Numbered from the stretch's first letter, positions 50,015 through 63,833 are shown. The stretch: 64,000 nt of DNA from Cohnella caldifontis (GCF_029360585.1 NZ_JAQZSJ010000003.1:493088-557087), one strand, 5' to 3'. Numbers and translations are program-made. The notes: generated from the sequence alone by a model not told the origin.

Positions 50015-50541
50015 TGGGGCATTTTCTCCACGATTTTCTTCTGCAGGTCGAGCACTTTCTGCTGTTGGACGATGATCTCCCGCTTTTTCGCGATGACGGT
50101 TTGCATGTCGGCCTTGGCGGCCTCCCATTGTTTGGCCGAAGCGTGCCGGTCGAACTGCTCCCATGCGGCGTGTTTTTGCTCGCTTAAGGCATGGATTCCC
50201 TGGCGGGTCGACTTGAGCTGGACGAGCCAGTCCTTGATCTGGCTTTTGAACGCCTCGCGCTGGGCGTCGGTCATCTTCGCGTGGGCCGATCTCATTTGCA
50301 TCCGCTGCCGCTTGAATTGCTCGAAAAGCCCTCTTTGCTGCTCCTTCAGCTGATCCAGCGTTTTTTTATACGCCTGCACGTCGGCCGGATAAGCCGACCA
50401 GTCCAATTTCGGATGCTGCTCCGTACGATGTCCGTCTCCGCCGTGGCGGTGGTCGGGGTGTGCGGCTTGCGCCATCGCGGGAGCCGACAGGAGCAGGCTC
50501 AGGCTCAGGCAGGCCATCGCGGCCAGCGTTTTCCTGCGCAT
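50011..50541 (-). CDS. secreted His-rich coiled-coil protein
   Basis: A 176-aa exported protein. A signal peptide ends around residue 26 (LLLSAPAMAQA), followed by a histidine-rich stretch (HPDHRHGGDGHRTEQH) and a long Gln/Lys-rich helix to the C-terminus. The arrangement recalls envelope stress or metal-sensing helical proteins of the Spy/CpxP type, but the LTxxQ motifs are missing. The metal-binding idea rests on the histidines only. First in a pair with the 56-aa protein. Confidence 0.6.
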   Translation of the reverse strand: MRRKTLAAMACLSLSLLLSAPAMAQAAHPDHRHGGDGHRTEQHPKLDWSAYPADVQAYKKTLDQLKEQQRGLFEQFKRQRMQMRSAHAKMTDAQREAFKSQIKDWLVQLKSTRQGIHALSEQKHAAWEQFDRHASAKQWEAAKADMQTVIAKKREIIVQQQKVLDLQKKIVEKMPQ

Positions 50542-50715
50542 ACGGATACCTCCCAGTTGTTGGATTCCTCCCTAGTATGGGAAATCGGCCCCGCTTTAAA
50601 CCGATGTCCGGCAAATTCGCGTTTGACCGCCGGCTTTCGTGCCGCGTTCATAAAGCATGCCGGAACCGGAAATTTTATGATGTGTGACAAAGTTGTTACG
50701 GCGGCAAGTTCGGAC

Positions 50716-50744
50716 TTGCAAGCGGGGCAGGCAAAAGCTAACAT
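50716..50744 (+). promoter_or_regulatory. promoter of the DUF2759-like gene
   Basis: TTGCAA, 17 bp, TAACAT, about 43 bp before the start codon. Confidence 0.5.
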
Positions 50745-50786
50745 ATATAAAGATGGAAAGGCATGAGATTAAAGGAGGGCCCACCA

Positions 50787-50993
50787 ATGTTTTTGGCGGA
50801 GCAGGCGGAGGAATCGGCGAGCACGTTCCAGACTTTCGACGTATTCATGGTGCTGTTTACGATCCTTATCGCCATCGGCTTGGTGAGATTGCTGCTTGTG
50901 CGGCCTCGCAAAAATATGTTCGCCATCGGGTTTGCCGTCGTCGCGCTGGTGATTTTCCTGATCGCCGACTTCAAGATGGTAAGCGGCTGGTAA
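50787..50993 (+). CDS. small two-helix membrane protein, DUF2759-like
   Basis: A 68-aa protein with two transmembrane helices (VFMVLFTILIAIGLVRLLL and MFAIGFAVVALVIFLIADF) joined by a short basic loop (VRPRKN). The spacing and the KNxxAIGFA step resemble B. subtilis YqgW (DUF2759). The ATG at 50787 has an ideal AAAGGAGGG at 7 bp. Function unknown. Confidence 0.65.
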   Translation: MFLAEQAEESASTFQTFDVFMVLFTILIAIGLVRLLLVRPRKNMFAIGFAVVALVIFLIADFKMVSGW

Positions 50994-51014
50994 CGAACGA
51001 ATACCGCGATCGAA

Positions 51015-51054
51015 ACGGGCCAGGGAGCCGAACCGCTCCCCGGCCCGTTTTTTT
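51015..51054 (+). terminator. terminator after the DUF2759-like gene
   Basis: AACGGGCC-a-GGGAGC pairs with GCTCCC-c-GGCCCGTT, followed by seven T's. Confidence 0.9.
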
Positions 51055-51144
51055 GCGTCCCGTTATCTATTTTCGCCTATGGAAATTTATGCTAGAGTAA
51101 GTTAAACACGTTAAACATTCACGCGGTTGAAGGGATTGGAAACC

Positions 51145-52323
51145 TTGAAGAGAAAAATCTTATTCCTCGTGCTCGGCAGTTTTCTGCTCACGGGAGCCGC
51201 CAGCGCGGCCGCGGCCGGATTGTGGGGGGCGTACAAGGGCAACCCCGTCATCAAGGTGAAAGTAGACGGCCAAGACTACAAAACTTCGGGCGTGCCCCCG
51301 GTTTCCCTGAACGGTCAAGTCATGCTGCCGCTCAACGTTTTGAAACAACTGGGCATCAACTACACTTATGATAGCAAGAAGCTGACCGCGAACATCGAGA
51401 AACCCGATCCGTCTAAAGCGATCGATAAACAGTCCCGGAGCGCGCTCGGTTCGCTTGGCTCCGTTCAATTGAGCAGCGCCGGCGGGAAAGTCAGCGCGTT
51501 CGCTTCCTTCACGAAAATCAAAGACGAAGACGCCGATTGGGACTTGATTTTCGAGAAGTTCAGGCAGCTTGCGCAGATGGACGCGGATACCATCGGCATC
51601 GATTACGTCGACGCGGACGGCACGTGGATCGGATCGGTGTCGATCGACCGCGGCGCCGTACTGGACTATGAAAGCGGCAAGACCGCGGATATTTCGGATC
51701 GGTTCGTCGTATCGGGCCATCTGTTCAAACCCGTGCTGTCCACCAAAGAAATCGGCAAGCTGCAGAACGCGGTCGGCGTCGTGCTGACGTATGACTCGGA
51801 CGGCGAGCCTTTGGCGCAAGGATCCGGCTTCGTCGTGAACGGGAATTTATTCATCACGAACCACCACGTCGTCGAGGATGCCTCCAAAATCGTCGTCAAG
51901 CTGGACGGCGTCACCTATGACGTGTCCGACTGGTATTATTTCGATAGCGAGGATTTGGATTTGTACGGCGTTCTGCTTTCGACCTCTTACGATTCCGGCG
52001 GGGCGGCCACGGGGACCCTCCCGGCGCACTCGCTCGACTATACGACGCAGGTCCCGGAAATCGGGGAGAAGGTGTACGCGATCGGCAGCCCGCAAGGCTT
52101 CGAAAACACGTTGACGGAAGGGATCGTCTCCTCGATCCGTACCTATGACGGCGTCACGTACATCCAACATACGGCGGATACGGACCACGGGTCCAGCGGC
52201 GGCGTTCTCCTCAACGAAAAAGGAGAGGCGATCGGCGTAACCTCGATGGGCGTGGACGGAACGAGCCTGGATTTCGCGATCCCGATGAAATACGTGCAGC
52301 GGGAGCTGGACCAGGCGGAATAA
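51145..52323 (+). CDS. secreted trypsin-like serine protease with copper-amine-oxidase-like N-terminal domain
   Basis: A 392-aa exported protein. Signal peptide (1-25), then a CuAO_N-like domain (VKVDGQDYK...GQVMLPLNVLKQLG; ~35-85) common in Paenibacillus surface proteins, a linker domain (~95-200), and a chymotrypsin-fold protease (~210-385). The triad reads His in ITNHHVVED, Asp in SEDLDLYGVLL and Ser in DHGSSGGVLL; no PDZ domain, so not a standard HtrA. I prefer the TTG at 51145, which has AAGGGA upstream, to a TTG at 51127 with none. Confidence 0.8.
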   Translation: MKRKILFLVLGSFLLTGAASAAAAGLWGAYKGNPVIKVKVDGQDYKTSGVPPVSLNGQVMLPLNVLKQLGINYTYDSKKLTANIEKPDPSKAIDKQSRSALGSLGSVQLSSAGGKVSAFASFTKIKDEDADWDLIFEKFRQLAQMDADTIGIDYVDADGTWIGSVSIDRGAVLDYESGKTADISDRFVVSGHLFKPVLSTKEIGKLQNAVGVVLTYDSDGEPLAQGSGFVVNGNLFITNHHVVEDASKIVVKLDGVTYDVSDWYYFDSEDLDLYGVLLSTSYDSGGAATGTLPAHSLDYTTQVPEIGEKVYAIGSPQGFENTLTEGIVSSIRTYDGVTYIQHTADTDHGSSGGVLLNEKGEAIGVTSMGVDGTSLDFAIPMKYVQRELDQAE

Positions 52324-52460
52324 ACGCATACGCTTCCCCGACCGCCTGCCGGCGCCCCTGCTCCCGGCGGGCGGTTTCGCTTTCCATGGTTGCGCGCGGA
52401 CCCGTTTGGTATACTGGAAAGTAACAATGCCGCACGATGCGGCTTTTTGGAGGTTATCCG

Positions 52461-54989
52461 ATGACGGACATGGCCGCGAAGCGGCGTGAAGATATCGAAC
52501 TGCTGGCGCCCGCCGGCGATTGGGAATGCCTGCGCGCCGCGGTGGCGAACGGCGCGGACGCGGTGTATTTCGGCGCGGAGAAATTCAACGCGCGGGCGCG
52601 CGCCCATAATTTCCGGATGGACGAGCTGCCGGAGATCATGCGGTTTCTGCACCGCTATGGGGTGAAAGGTTTCCTGACTTTCAACATCCTCGTGTTCGAG
52701 GACGAACTCCCGGATGCGAGGGAGCTGATCGAAGCCTGCATCGATGCGGGCGTGGACGCCGTGATCGTGCAGGATCTCGGGCTGGTCAAGATGATCCGCG
52801 AAATTTCGCCGGATTTTCCGATCCACGGGTCGACCCAGATGACGATCACGTCCCCGGAAGCGGTGGAATTCGTCAAGCCGTGGGATCTGGAGCGGGTCGT
52901 GCTCGGACGGGAAAACAACTTGAAGCAGATCAAGCAGATCGGCGAGCAGGCCAAGCTGCCGATGGAAGTGTTCGTGCACGGCGCGCTGTGCGTTTCGTAT
53001 TCCGGCCAGTGCCTGACCTCCGAAATGTGGGGCGGCCGCTCGGTGAACCGGGGAGAATGCGCGCAGGCTTGCCGGCTGCCCTACGATCTCATGGTGGACG
53101 GCGTGCAGAAGCCGATGGGCGACGTGGCGTATTTGCTGTCGCCGAAGGATTTGGCCGCGGTGGAGCTGGTGCCTGAGCTGATCGAAGCGGGCGTGACTTC
53201 ATTCAAGATCGAAGGGCGGCTGAAGAGCCCGGAGTATGTGGCCAACGTCGTCGGCAAATACCGCAAGGCGATCGATAAGTATTTCGGAGGGGATCTCTCG
53301 GATCCGAGCAAGGAGGAGATGCGCGAGCTGCAGCAAAGCTTCTCGCGCGGCTTCACGCACGGCTTCCTCGAAGGAACGAACAATAAGCAGCTGGTCGAGG
53401 GCACGTTCCCCAAAAGCCGGGGCGTATACCTCGGACGGGTGGAGAAGGTGCTTCGTGATGCGGTCGTCTGCGTCCTGGACGCGCCGCTCAAGCGCGGGGA
53501 CGGCATCGTGTTCGACGCGGGCGACCCGACCAAGAAGGAAGAAGGGGGCCGCGTCTACGACCTCCGCCGGTCCGGCGCGAAGCTGGAAGGGGAAGCGCCG
53601 GAGGGAGAGCGGATCGAGATCGTCTGCGGCCGCAACGACGTGGACCTGAGCCGGGTACGGGAAGGCCATCGGATCTGGAAGACGAGCGACCCGGCGCTGG
53701 ACCGCCGTCTCCGCGGCACGTTCGAGACGGAGAAGCCTTACCGCACGTTCGGCGTCGCGGTGTCCGTCTTCGGTCAGGAAGGCATGCCTCTTCGGACGAT
53801 CTGGACGGATCTGAACAAAGGGACGACGGTAGCGGTGGAATCGGAGATGCCGCTCGAACGCGCCGAGAAACGGCCGCTTGGCGACGAGGTGCTCGAGGAG
53901 CAGCTGGGCCGTCTCGGCGGCACGCTGTTCCATCTGGAGAAGCTGGACGTGTCGCTGAAAGGCGACGTCATCGTGCCGATGCGGGAGCTGAACCGGATGC
54001 GCCGCGAGGCGGCGGAACAGCTGGAGCGGCTTAGGGAGCAGCCGCCGGCATATGCGAAGCGCAAAGTGGACGTGTACGCCGATGCGGCACGTCCGGACGG
54101 CGGCGCGCGCGATGCCGCCCCGGCGGAGGCGCGGCTGACGGTGCTGTGCCGGAGCCTCGAGCAGGTTCGGGCCGCCGCGGAGACGGACGCGGCGATGATT
54201 TACGCCGATTTCGAGTTCATCAAGCAGTTCCCGGACGCGATCGCGATCTGCCGGGAAGCGGGCAAGCCGATCGCGCTGGCGACGCCTCGCATTCATATGC
54301 CGGGGGAGAACGGCTACCATAGGAACATCCTGAAACTGCGGCCGGACGCCGTATTGGTGCGCAACACGGGGGCGCTTTACTTCTACCTGAAGGAACGCCT
54401 GCAGAACCCGGGGAACGAGCATCCGATGCTGATCGGCGATTTCTCGCTTAACGTCGCCAACCACAAGACGGCGAACCTGTTCCGCGAAGCCGGGCTCGAC
54501 CGGATCACCCCGTCGTACGACCTCAACGTGCAGCAAATGGTCGACATGCTGGAACGTACGGACGCGTCTTGGCTCGAGGTGGTCATCCACCAGCACATGC
54601 CGATGTTCCATACCGAACACTGCGTGTACTGCACGTTCCTGAGCGAAGGAACCGATTATACGAACTGCGGCCGTCCTTGCGAGCAGCACCGCGCTTCGCT
54701 GCAGGACCGGATCGGCATGTCCCATCCCGTCCGGGTGGACGAAGGCTGCCGCAATACGGTGTATAACGCGATCGAGCAGTCGGGATCGGAATATTTGAGC
54801 ACGTTCCTGGAACTCGGGGTTCGTTCTTTCCGGGTCGAGTTCCTGGAAGAGAACGCCGCCAAAGTCCGGGAGGTGCTTGCGTTGTACCGCTCCGCGATCG
54901 AAGGCCGCATCGGCGGGCCGGAAGTGTGGCGCAAGCTTAAGGCGATCAACCAGCTGGGCGTCACGCGCGGACAGTTGATCAAGAAATAA
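52461..54989 (+). CDS. U32-family protein (RlhA/TrhP type, with DUF3656)
   Basis: An 842-aa protein. Residues ~10-330 are the U32 barrel (LLAPAGDWECLRAAVANGADAVYFGAE; the signature EVFVHGALCVSYSGQCLTS...NRGECAQACRLPY holds the cysteines). A DUF3656 insert (~375-560) and a second U32-like barrel with more cysteines (HTEHCVYCTF...NCGRPCEQHR) follow. Despite the 'peptidase' name, characterised relatives (E. coli RlhA, TrhP) hydroxylate cytidine in 23S rRNA or uridine in tRNA, with an Fe-S cluster, so an RNA-modification role is likely. The ATG at 52461 follows TTGGAGG. Confidence 0.85.
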   Translation: MTDMAAKRREDIELLAPAGDWECLRAAVANGADAVYFGAEKFNARARAHNFRMDELPEIMRFLHRYGVKGFLTFNILVFEDELPDARELIEACIDAGVDAVIVQDLGLVKMIREISPDFPIHGSTQMTITSPEAVEFVKPWDLERVVLGRENNLKQIKQIGEQAKLPMEVFVHGALCVSYSGQCLTSEMWGGRSVNRGECAQACRLPYDLMVDGVQKPMGDVAYLLSPKDLAAVELVPELIEAGVTSFKIEGRLKSPEYVANVVGKYRKAIDKYFGGDLSDPSKEEMRELQQSFSRGFTHGFLEGTNNKQLVEGTFPKSRGVYLGRVEKVLRDAVVCVLDAPLKRGDGIVFDAGDPTKKEEGGRVYDLRRSGAKLEGEAPEGERIEIVCGRNDVDLSRVREGHRIWKTSDPALDRRLRGTFETEKPYRTFGVAVSVFGQEGMPLRTIWTDLNKGTTVAVESEMPLERAEKRPLGDEVLEEQLGRLGGTLFHLEKLDVSLKGDVIVPMRELNRMRREAAEQLERLREQPPAYAKRKVDVYADAARPDGGARDAAPAEARLTVLCRSLEQVRAAAETDAAMIYADFEFIKQFPDAIAICREAGKPIALATPRIHMPGENGYHRNILKLRPDAVLVRNTGALYFYLKERLQNPGNEHPMLIGDFSLNVANHKTANLFREAGLDRITPSYDLNVQQMVDMLERTDASWLEVVIHQHMPMFHTEHCVYCTFLSEGTDYTNCGRPCEQHRASLQDRIGMSHPVRVDEGCRNTVYNAIEQSGSEYLSTFLELGVRSFRVEFLEENAAKVREVLALYRSAIEGRIGGPEVWRKLKAINQLGVTRGQLIKK

Positions 54990-54990
54990 A

Positions 54991-55038
54991 GGATAGGAAT
55001 GCCGCCTGGCGACGCGGCGGCGTTCCTATCCTTTTTTA
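54991..55038 (+). terminator. terminator after the U32 gene
   Basis: GGATAGGAATGCCGCC pairs with GGCGGCGTTCCTATCC (one mismatch) and six T's follow. Confidence 0.93.
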
Positions 55039-55512
55039 TTTTACGGCAGGCGATAGGGAGAAGCTGATTTTCGATACGCCCAGCGCGCGGTTCTCCCACA
55101 ACACATGCTCGACCCATTCGCCGTCGCGGTCGGGGCACGAAACCATCACGACCACTTCGGAGGTGATGTTTCCGGGCGTCGGGTTCGTTTGTTTTCGGAC
55201 GATGGCGTATTTGATCAGGAATCCCGTCAGGACGCCGATGATGGCCCCGATTAATCCCCACAGGATCGGCCCCCATCTCAGAACGAATCCGTAAATCGTT
55301 CCGAGCAGCATGAATACGGTCCCGAGAATCGCGGCCAAATCCAGCACGCTGTGCCCGTCCGCGTGGTGAATCGTGTCCATCAGCTGAAGCGTGCGCCGCC
55401 TTTTTTCCAAGGGCACGGCGAGGATGTCTTCGCGCTCCAGCCCTTTGCTTTCGAGTTCCGTCAGCGCCAGCTCCAGGAAGACGGTTTTTTCGAAGGTCGC
55501 GATGACATACAT
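55036..55512 (-). CDS. two-helix membrane protein
   Basis: A 158-aa protein. The N-terminal ~50 residues look like a small alpha/beta domain (YVIATFEKTVFLELALTELESKG, then DILAVPLEKR). Two transmembrane helices joined by a Gly/Trp-rich turn follow (VLDLAAILGTVFMLLGTIYGF and LWGLIGAIIGVLTGFLI), then a C-terminal beta domain (~115-158). Not a named family. The ATG at 55512 has AAAGGTGAGG; it lies 6 bp after the preceding gene, so the two share a transcript. Confidence 0.6.
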   Translation of the reverse strand: MYVIATFEKTVFLELALTELESKGLEREDILAVPLEKRRRTLQLMDTIHHADGHSVLDLAAILGTVFMLLGTIYGFVLRWGPILWGLIGAIIGVLTGFLIKYAIVRKQTNPTPGNITSEVVVMVSCPDRDGEWVEHVLWENRALGVSKISFSLSPAVK

Positions 55513-55517
55513 CTTCC

Positions 55518-56291
55518 TCACCTTTCCCGAAGGGGCATTGGAAACGAGGGATGGAGATATTGCCGGCGGAGAAATTCCGACTGCTCCGTCTCGAACAGCT
55601 TGTTCTGCTCGACCGCGGAGTCGTAGGCGTCATAAACGATGAACGCGTACATGGAAGGCAGATACATCGCCCACTGCATGTCGAGGACCCGCTTCGCCCC
55701 CGCGAAATCTCCCGCCGCCGTGAAATGCATGCCCTGGGGAATGCGGGAGTAATACATCAGAACCATCATGGCCCCGGAGATGAACAAACCCGTCAAAAAT
55801 TTATGGATATACAGATGCCCCACTCCCGGAGCGAAGAACGACCACCAGAACGCCAGCCAAGGCTGCTTTTTATCCATGAAGTTGATATCCAGGGGCGTCA
55901 TCTTGAAATTCTCGATCGGGGCTTTTTCCCTTTCCGCCAGGAGATACTGTTTGTTCAAATCCGTGCACAGCCGGTAGCTGTCCCAAATGTTGAATAAATA
56001 AATCGTCACGTAGAGGATCAGCCAGCGCTCATCCATGACCTCCCGGGCTTTGTCGAAATCTCCCAGCAACGTATACAGGATGCCGGAATTGATTTTGGCT
56101 TTCGTGTTGATGAACATTTCCCAAACGATAAAGAGGAAGGCGGCCAAATAGCGTTGAAGCATCAAGTAACCGAAGCCCGGGAAGGAAAAAGCGAAAAACA
56201 TGACGGTCCACGGGTTGCGGGGATGAAGCGTCGTGGTTCCGAACCCGGCCAACAGGGCCCGGATTCGTCTGGGGGGATACGGCCGATTCAC
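55518..56291 (-). CDS. membrane protein with an internal duplication
   Basis: A 257-aa polytopic protein built from two similar halves. FPGFGYLMLQRYLAAFLFI...GDFDKAREVMDERW and APGVGHLYIHKFLTGLFIS...GDFAGAKRVLDMQW align over ~85 residues, each with two or three hydrophobic helices and a final IWDSYRL/VYDAYDS motif. The PG-x-G-xLY/M element resembles TM2-type small membrane domains. Function unknown. The GTG start follows AAGGAGG. It precedes the two-helix protein in a pair. Confidence 0.65.
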   Translation of the reverse strand: MNRPYPPRRIRALLAGFGTTTLHPRNPWTVMFFAFSFPGFGYLMLQRYLAAFLFIVWEMFINTKAKINSGILYTLLGDFDKAREVMDERWLILYVTIYLFNIWDSYRLCTDLNKQYLLAEREKAPIENFKMTPLDINFMDKKQPWLAFWWSFFAPGVGHLYIHKFLTGLFISGAMMVLMYYSRIPQGMHFTAAGDFAGAKRVLDMQWAMYLPSMYAFIVYDAYDSAVEQNKLFETEQSEFLRRQYLHPSFPMPLRER

Positions 56292-56410
56292 AGGTTATGC
56301 CTCCTTGTCATGCCCATTGTTCCCGAGCGCAACCGGAAGGTATACGCCGTTTTCGAATCCGATCCGGAAAAAAATGTAAGGAGCGGGTTGACGCTTATTG
56401 GAAAACTTGT

Positions 56411-56439
56411 TTCCGGAATCGGTCCGGACAGGCTATAAT
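56411..56439 (+). promoter_or_regulatory. promoter of galU
   Basis: A perfect TATAAT at 56434-56439; the -35 position has TTCCGG at 17 bp, a poor match. Confidence 0.5.
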
Positions 56440-56502
56440 GGAGGGAAAGCGACGAGCCATGGCGGTCGGTAGACCTGCCGATACGAGGAGGACTTCCGTC
56501 CG

Positions 56503-57405
56503 ATGAAACAGATACGCAAAGCCATCATTCCCGCGGCTGGGCTCGGGACCCGGTTTTTGCCCGCCACGAAAGCGATGCCCAAAGAAATGCTGCCGATCAT
56601 CGACAAGCCCGGCATCCAGTACATCGTGGAGGAAGCGGTGGCTTCCGGGATCGAGGATATCCTGATCGTAACGGGCAAAGGCAAACGGGCGATCGAGGAC
56701 CATTTCGACAGCTATTATGAATTGGAACAAATTTTGGGGAGGAACGGCAAGCTGGATCTCCTCTCCGAGGTGCGCAAGGCGTCGGAGCTTACGGATATCC
56801 ACTATATCCGGCAGAAGGAGCCCAAAGGGCTCGGCCACGCGATTTGGTGCGCCCGCAAGTTCATCGGCAACGAGCCGTTCGCCGTCCTGCTGGGGGACGA
56901 TATCGTCCAGGGCGAGGTGCCTTGCCTCAAGCAGATGATGGACGTGTTCGAAAGCGTGCAGAGCACCGTGCTGGCGGTCAAGCAAGTGCCGGACGACGAA
57001 GTGTCCCGTTACGGGATCGTGGATCCGGAAACCGGCAGTTCCGTAGATGGCGGAGTGCTGAAGGTGCGCGGCTTGGTGGAGAAACCGGCGCGCGGCGCGG
57101 CTCCTTCCAACACGGCGATCATGGGCCGGTACATCCTGACCCCGGCGATCTTCGATTTGCTGGAAACGCAGGATACCGGAGCGGGCGGGGAAATCCAGCT
57201 GACGGACGCCCTTTCGCGCTTGCTGCGGCAAGAGCCGGTGTACGCGTACCATTTCGAAGGCAATCGGTATGACACCGGGGAGAAGCTGGGCTATTTGAAA
57301 ACGATCATCGATTTCGCGCTCGAGCGCCCGGATCTGAAGGACGCGGTTCGCAGCTACCTGGAGGCGAAGCTGCGCGAAACCCAGGCGGTCGCGGACCGCT
57401 CGTAA
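56503..57405 (+). CDS. galU: UTP-glucose-1-phosphate uridylyltransferase
   Basis: A 300-aa nucleotidyltransferase making UDP-glucose for wall polymers, glycolipids and capsule. The Mg-nucleotide motif [20 protein letters not shown] is at the N-terminus, followed by the [12 protein letters not shown] and LLGDDIV segments and the [14 protein letters not shown] signature. GAGGAGG lies upstream, at a somewhat long 11 bp. Monocistronic by the terminator that follows. Confidence 0.95.
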   Translation: MKQIRKAIIPAAGLGTRFLPATKAMPKEMLPIIDKPGIQYIVEEAVASGIEDILIVTGKGKRAIEDHFDSYYELEQILGRNGKLDLLSEVRKASELTDIHYIRQKEPKGLGHAIWCARKFIGNEPFAVLLGDDIVQGEVPCLKQMMDVFESVQSTVLAVKQVPDDEVSRYGIVDPETGSSVDGGVLKVRGLVEKPARGAAPSNTAIMGRYILTPAIFDLLETQDTGAGGEIQLTDALSRLLRQEPVYAYHFEGNRYDTGEKLGYLKTIIDFALERPDLKDAVRSYLEAKLRETQAVADRS

Positions 57406-57453
57406 TGTAACGAGGTTGATGCGCGACTTACGGAATCATGCGCGTGAAGCACT

Positions 57454-57497
57454 CGCCGCTTGTCCCTCTCATGGAGGGCGGGCGGCGTTTTATTTTT
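57454..57497 (+). terminator. terminator after galU
   Basis: CGCCGC and CCCTC pair with GAGGG and GCGGCG with small mismatches, then TTTTATTTTT. Confidence 0.8.
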
Positions 57498-57516
57498 AGC
57501 CGGGAGGTCGGGGAAG

Positions 57517-57711
57517 ATGTCGGCGTTCGAACAGGAATTCGCGAGGTTTTTGGCTCAGCAGCAAGCCGAGGCAAGCGGGCAGCGTCTGGAAATGCTGAAG
57601 CGGGATCTCACGGGAACGAAGAAGCTATTGGAGGTCACGGTTTGGCCGGTGATGAGGTCGTTCGAGGGGCTGATCTTAGAACATGAAATGGTCAGTACGT
57701 CCGGCAGCTGA
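57517..57711 (+). CDS. 64-aa protein, possibly truncated
   Basis: Starts MSAFEQEFARFLAQQQAEASG and ends abruptly after EHEMVSTSGS. GGGAGG precedes the ATG. The helical N-terminus followed by a sudden stop in a strand-like stretch suggests that a longer protein was cut off by a frameshift or stop; I cannot name the full family. Confidence 0.45.
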   Translation: MSAFEQEFARFLAQQQAEASGQRLEMLKRDLTGTKKLLEVTVWPVMRSFEGLILEHEMVSTSGS

Positions 57712-57803
57712 TCGGGTGCGGCAGGACTTGTAAAGGGAGAAACTCCCTCTAGAGCCCCGGGTTATTCAAGTCCGCAAACGCCCGACAACACTCCGCCGTT
57801 CTC

Positions 57804-57832
57804 TTGGAAGAACCGCCGAATTCCTGTAGACT
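57804..57832 (+). promoter_or_regulatory. promoter of the pcrB-pcrA-ligA operon
   Basis: TTGGAA, 17 bp, TAGACT, ending 47 bp before the pcrB ATG. Confidence 0.45.
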
Positions 57833-57879
57833 AGGGGTAAACGCCAATCGGACACACAGTCATGCCCTACGGAGGTTTC

Positions 57880-58575
57880 ATGATTCCCTCTTTTTACAGC
57901 GGATGGAGACATGCGTTCAAGCTCGACCCCGACCGGGAGATCGGCGACGAGGCGCTGGAGGCCGTATGCCTCTCGGGCACGGACGCGATCCTGGTCGGCG
58001 GTTCGAGCGGTCTCACCTACGACAATACGGTAGAACTGCTTTCGCGGATCCGCCGGTACGAGCTGCCGTGCGCCTTGGAATTGTCCGACGTATCCGTCGG
58101 CGTGCCCGGCTTCGACGGCTACTTCGTCCCGATGGTGCTCAACAGCCGCCGCCGGGAATGGATCGTCGGACGCCACGTCGACGCGCTCCGGGAGTATGGC
58201 CATCTCCTGCCCTGGGAATCCGCGGTCGGGGAAGCGTACCTCGTGCTGAACCCCGACTCGACCGTGGCCCGGCTCACCGAGGCGGACACCGAGCTTACCG
58301 CAGCCGAAATTCTCGCATATAGCCAGGCGGCGGACAAATTGTGGAACGTGCCGGTCCTCTACGTGGAATACAGCGGCACGTTCGGCGACATGCCGCTGGT
58401 CCGCCGAATCCGCGATAGCCTTCGGCAAGCGCACCTGTTTTACGGCGGCGGAATCGACGGCCCGGACAAGGCGCGTCAGGCAGCCGGGGCTGCCCATACG
58501 GTCGTGGTCGGCAACGCGGTCTATTCCGATCTGCCGGCGGCGCTCGCCACGGTTAACGCCGTAAAGAATATCTAG
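57880..58575 (+). CDS. pcrB: heptaprenylglyceryl phosphate synthase
   Basis: A 231-aa TIM-barrel prenyltransferase that joins heptaprenyl diphosphate to sn-glycerol-1-phosphate, making an archaeal-type ether lipid precursor in Firmicutes. HAFKLDPDR (start), the GTDAILVGGSSGLT loop, LYVEYSGTFGD and the phosphate loop FYGGGI are all conserved. The ATG at 57880 follows CGGAGG at 4-5 bp, giving the normal N-terminus; an ATG six codons upstream is less likely. It is 17 bp before pcrA. Confidence 0.93.
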   Translation: MIPSFYSGWRHAFKLDPDREIGDEALEAVCLSGTDAILVGGSSGLTYDNTVELLSRIRRYELPCALELSDVSVGVPGFDGYFVPMVLNSRRREWIVGRHVDALREYGHLLPWESAVGEAYLVLNPDSTVARLTEADTELTAAEILAYSQAADKLWNVPVLYVEYSGTFGDMPLVRRIRDSLRQAHLFYGGGIDGPDKARQAAGAAHTVVVGNAVYSDLPAALATVNAVKNI

Positions 58576-58592
58576 CGTAAAGGAGCAAGGCC

Positions 58593-63003
<4,411 letters not shown>

Positions 63004-63019
63004 GCATTCCCCGATGAAT

Positions 63020-63059
63020 AAGAAAACCGTCAGCGGCGTCTGACGGTTTTCTTTATTTT
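63020..63059 (+). terminator. terminator after ligA
   Basis: A perfect 14-bp stem, AAGAAAACCGTCAG against CTGACGGTTTTCTT, with a 6-nt loop and TTATTTT after it. Confidence 0.95.
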
Positions 63060-63144
63060 ACAGCCGCTGCGTGTAGCAGCGTTCCGTATTTTATCCCCGG
63101 CGCTCTGCGGGCTGAAGCAGGTTTTTCGGCTCGGCTTAACGCGG

Positions 63145-63549
63145 TTATCGCGAGAAACGATGGCGAAATTGTTTGTATTGAAAATATACGGTGCAGCCGA
63201 TGCAATATCCGAGCAGGGCGGCGCCCGCGGCGGCCAGCAGCATGGCGGCGAATACAATCCCCGCAACGGGCCAGCCTAAAGAAAAGGATAAGACGGAAAG
63301 CGTCAGAAAAATAACGGCCAGGGCATTGTTGAAACGGGTCAATTCGGCAGCCTGCGTCTCTTTGCCTTCGGGATGCAGGAACGGTTTCGCGACGCGGACG
63401 AATAAGTTGTAACGTCCCCCGCTTAGCAATCCGGCCAGTTCGATCAGCCACAAGGCGAGCAAAATCCATGGAGTGAAAACGAAGGAAAGGATCACGAGGA
63501 CCACGATGCCGACCTGGTTCGCTTTCACGTAAGACATGGGAATTTCCAC
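63145..63549 (-). CDS. DUF4395 membrane protein
   Basis: A 134-aa protein with four transmembrane helices in two pairs, separated by the loop FLHPEGKETQAAELTRFNNALA that is typical of DUF4395. The GTG at 63549 fits best: GGAGGTG stands 8 bp before it and the product starts MEIPMSYVKANQ. It faces away from the rRNA operon. Function unknown. Confidence 0.75.
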   Translation of the reverse strand: MEIPMSYVKANQVGIVVLVILSFVFTPWILLALWLIELAGLLSGGRYNLFVRVAKPFLHPEGKETQAAELTRFNNALAVIFLTLSVLSFSLGWPVAGIVFAAMLLAAAGAALLGYCIGCTVYFQYKQFRHRFSR

Positions 63550-63745
63550 AGTGGACACCTCCAAGTTCGATCGATGCTTAATTCCAACTTAATCGATTGG
63601 AATTAAAATATCAATACCGATCGTTAGGCGGCTGCAAAATTCTGGAGTATTGCGCTGCCGAACGGAGATGTGGTACATTTGTCTTCCGCCAGTGAGGCGG
63701 CTGGCATTCCGGACGGGAAGCGAAGAGGTTGGAAAGAACTTCTAG

Positions 63746-63774
63746 TTGACTTCACGGCGGATGCCTGGTAAAGT
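63746..63774 (+). promoter_or_regulatory. rrn promoter
   Basis: TTGACT, 17 bp, TAAAGT. It lies about 200 bp before the 16S gene. A second TTGACT at 63801 has no -10 at the right distance. Confidence 0.75.
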
Positions 63775-63833
63775 TAATAGCTGTCGCCGCTGAGTTGCGG
63801 TTGACTCGCAAGGCCGAATGGCCGAGCAAAGAT

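Noticed and set aside
63801..63830. Second rrn promoter starting at a TTGACT
   Set aside because: No -10-like hexamer at 16-18 bp downstream.
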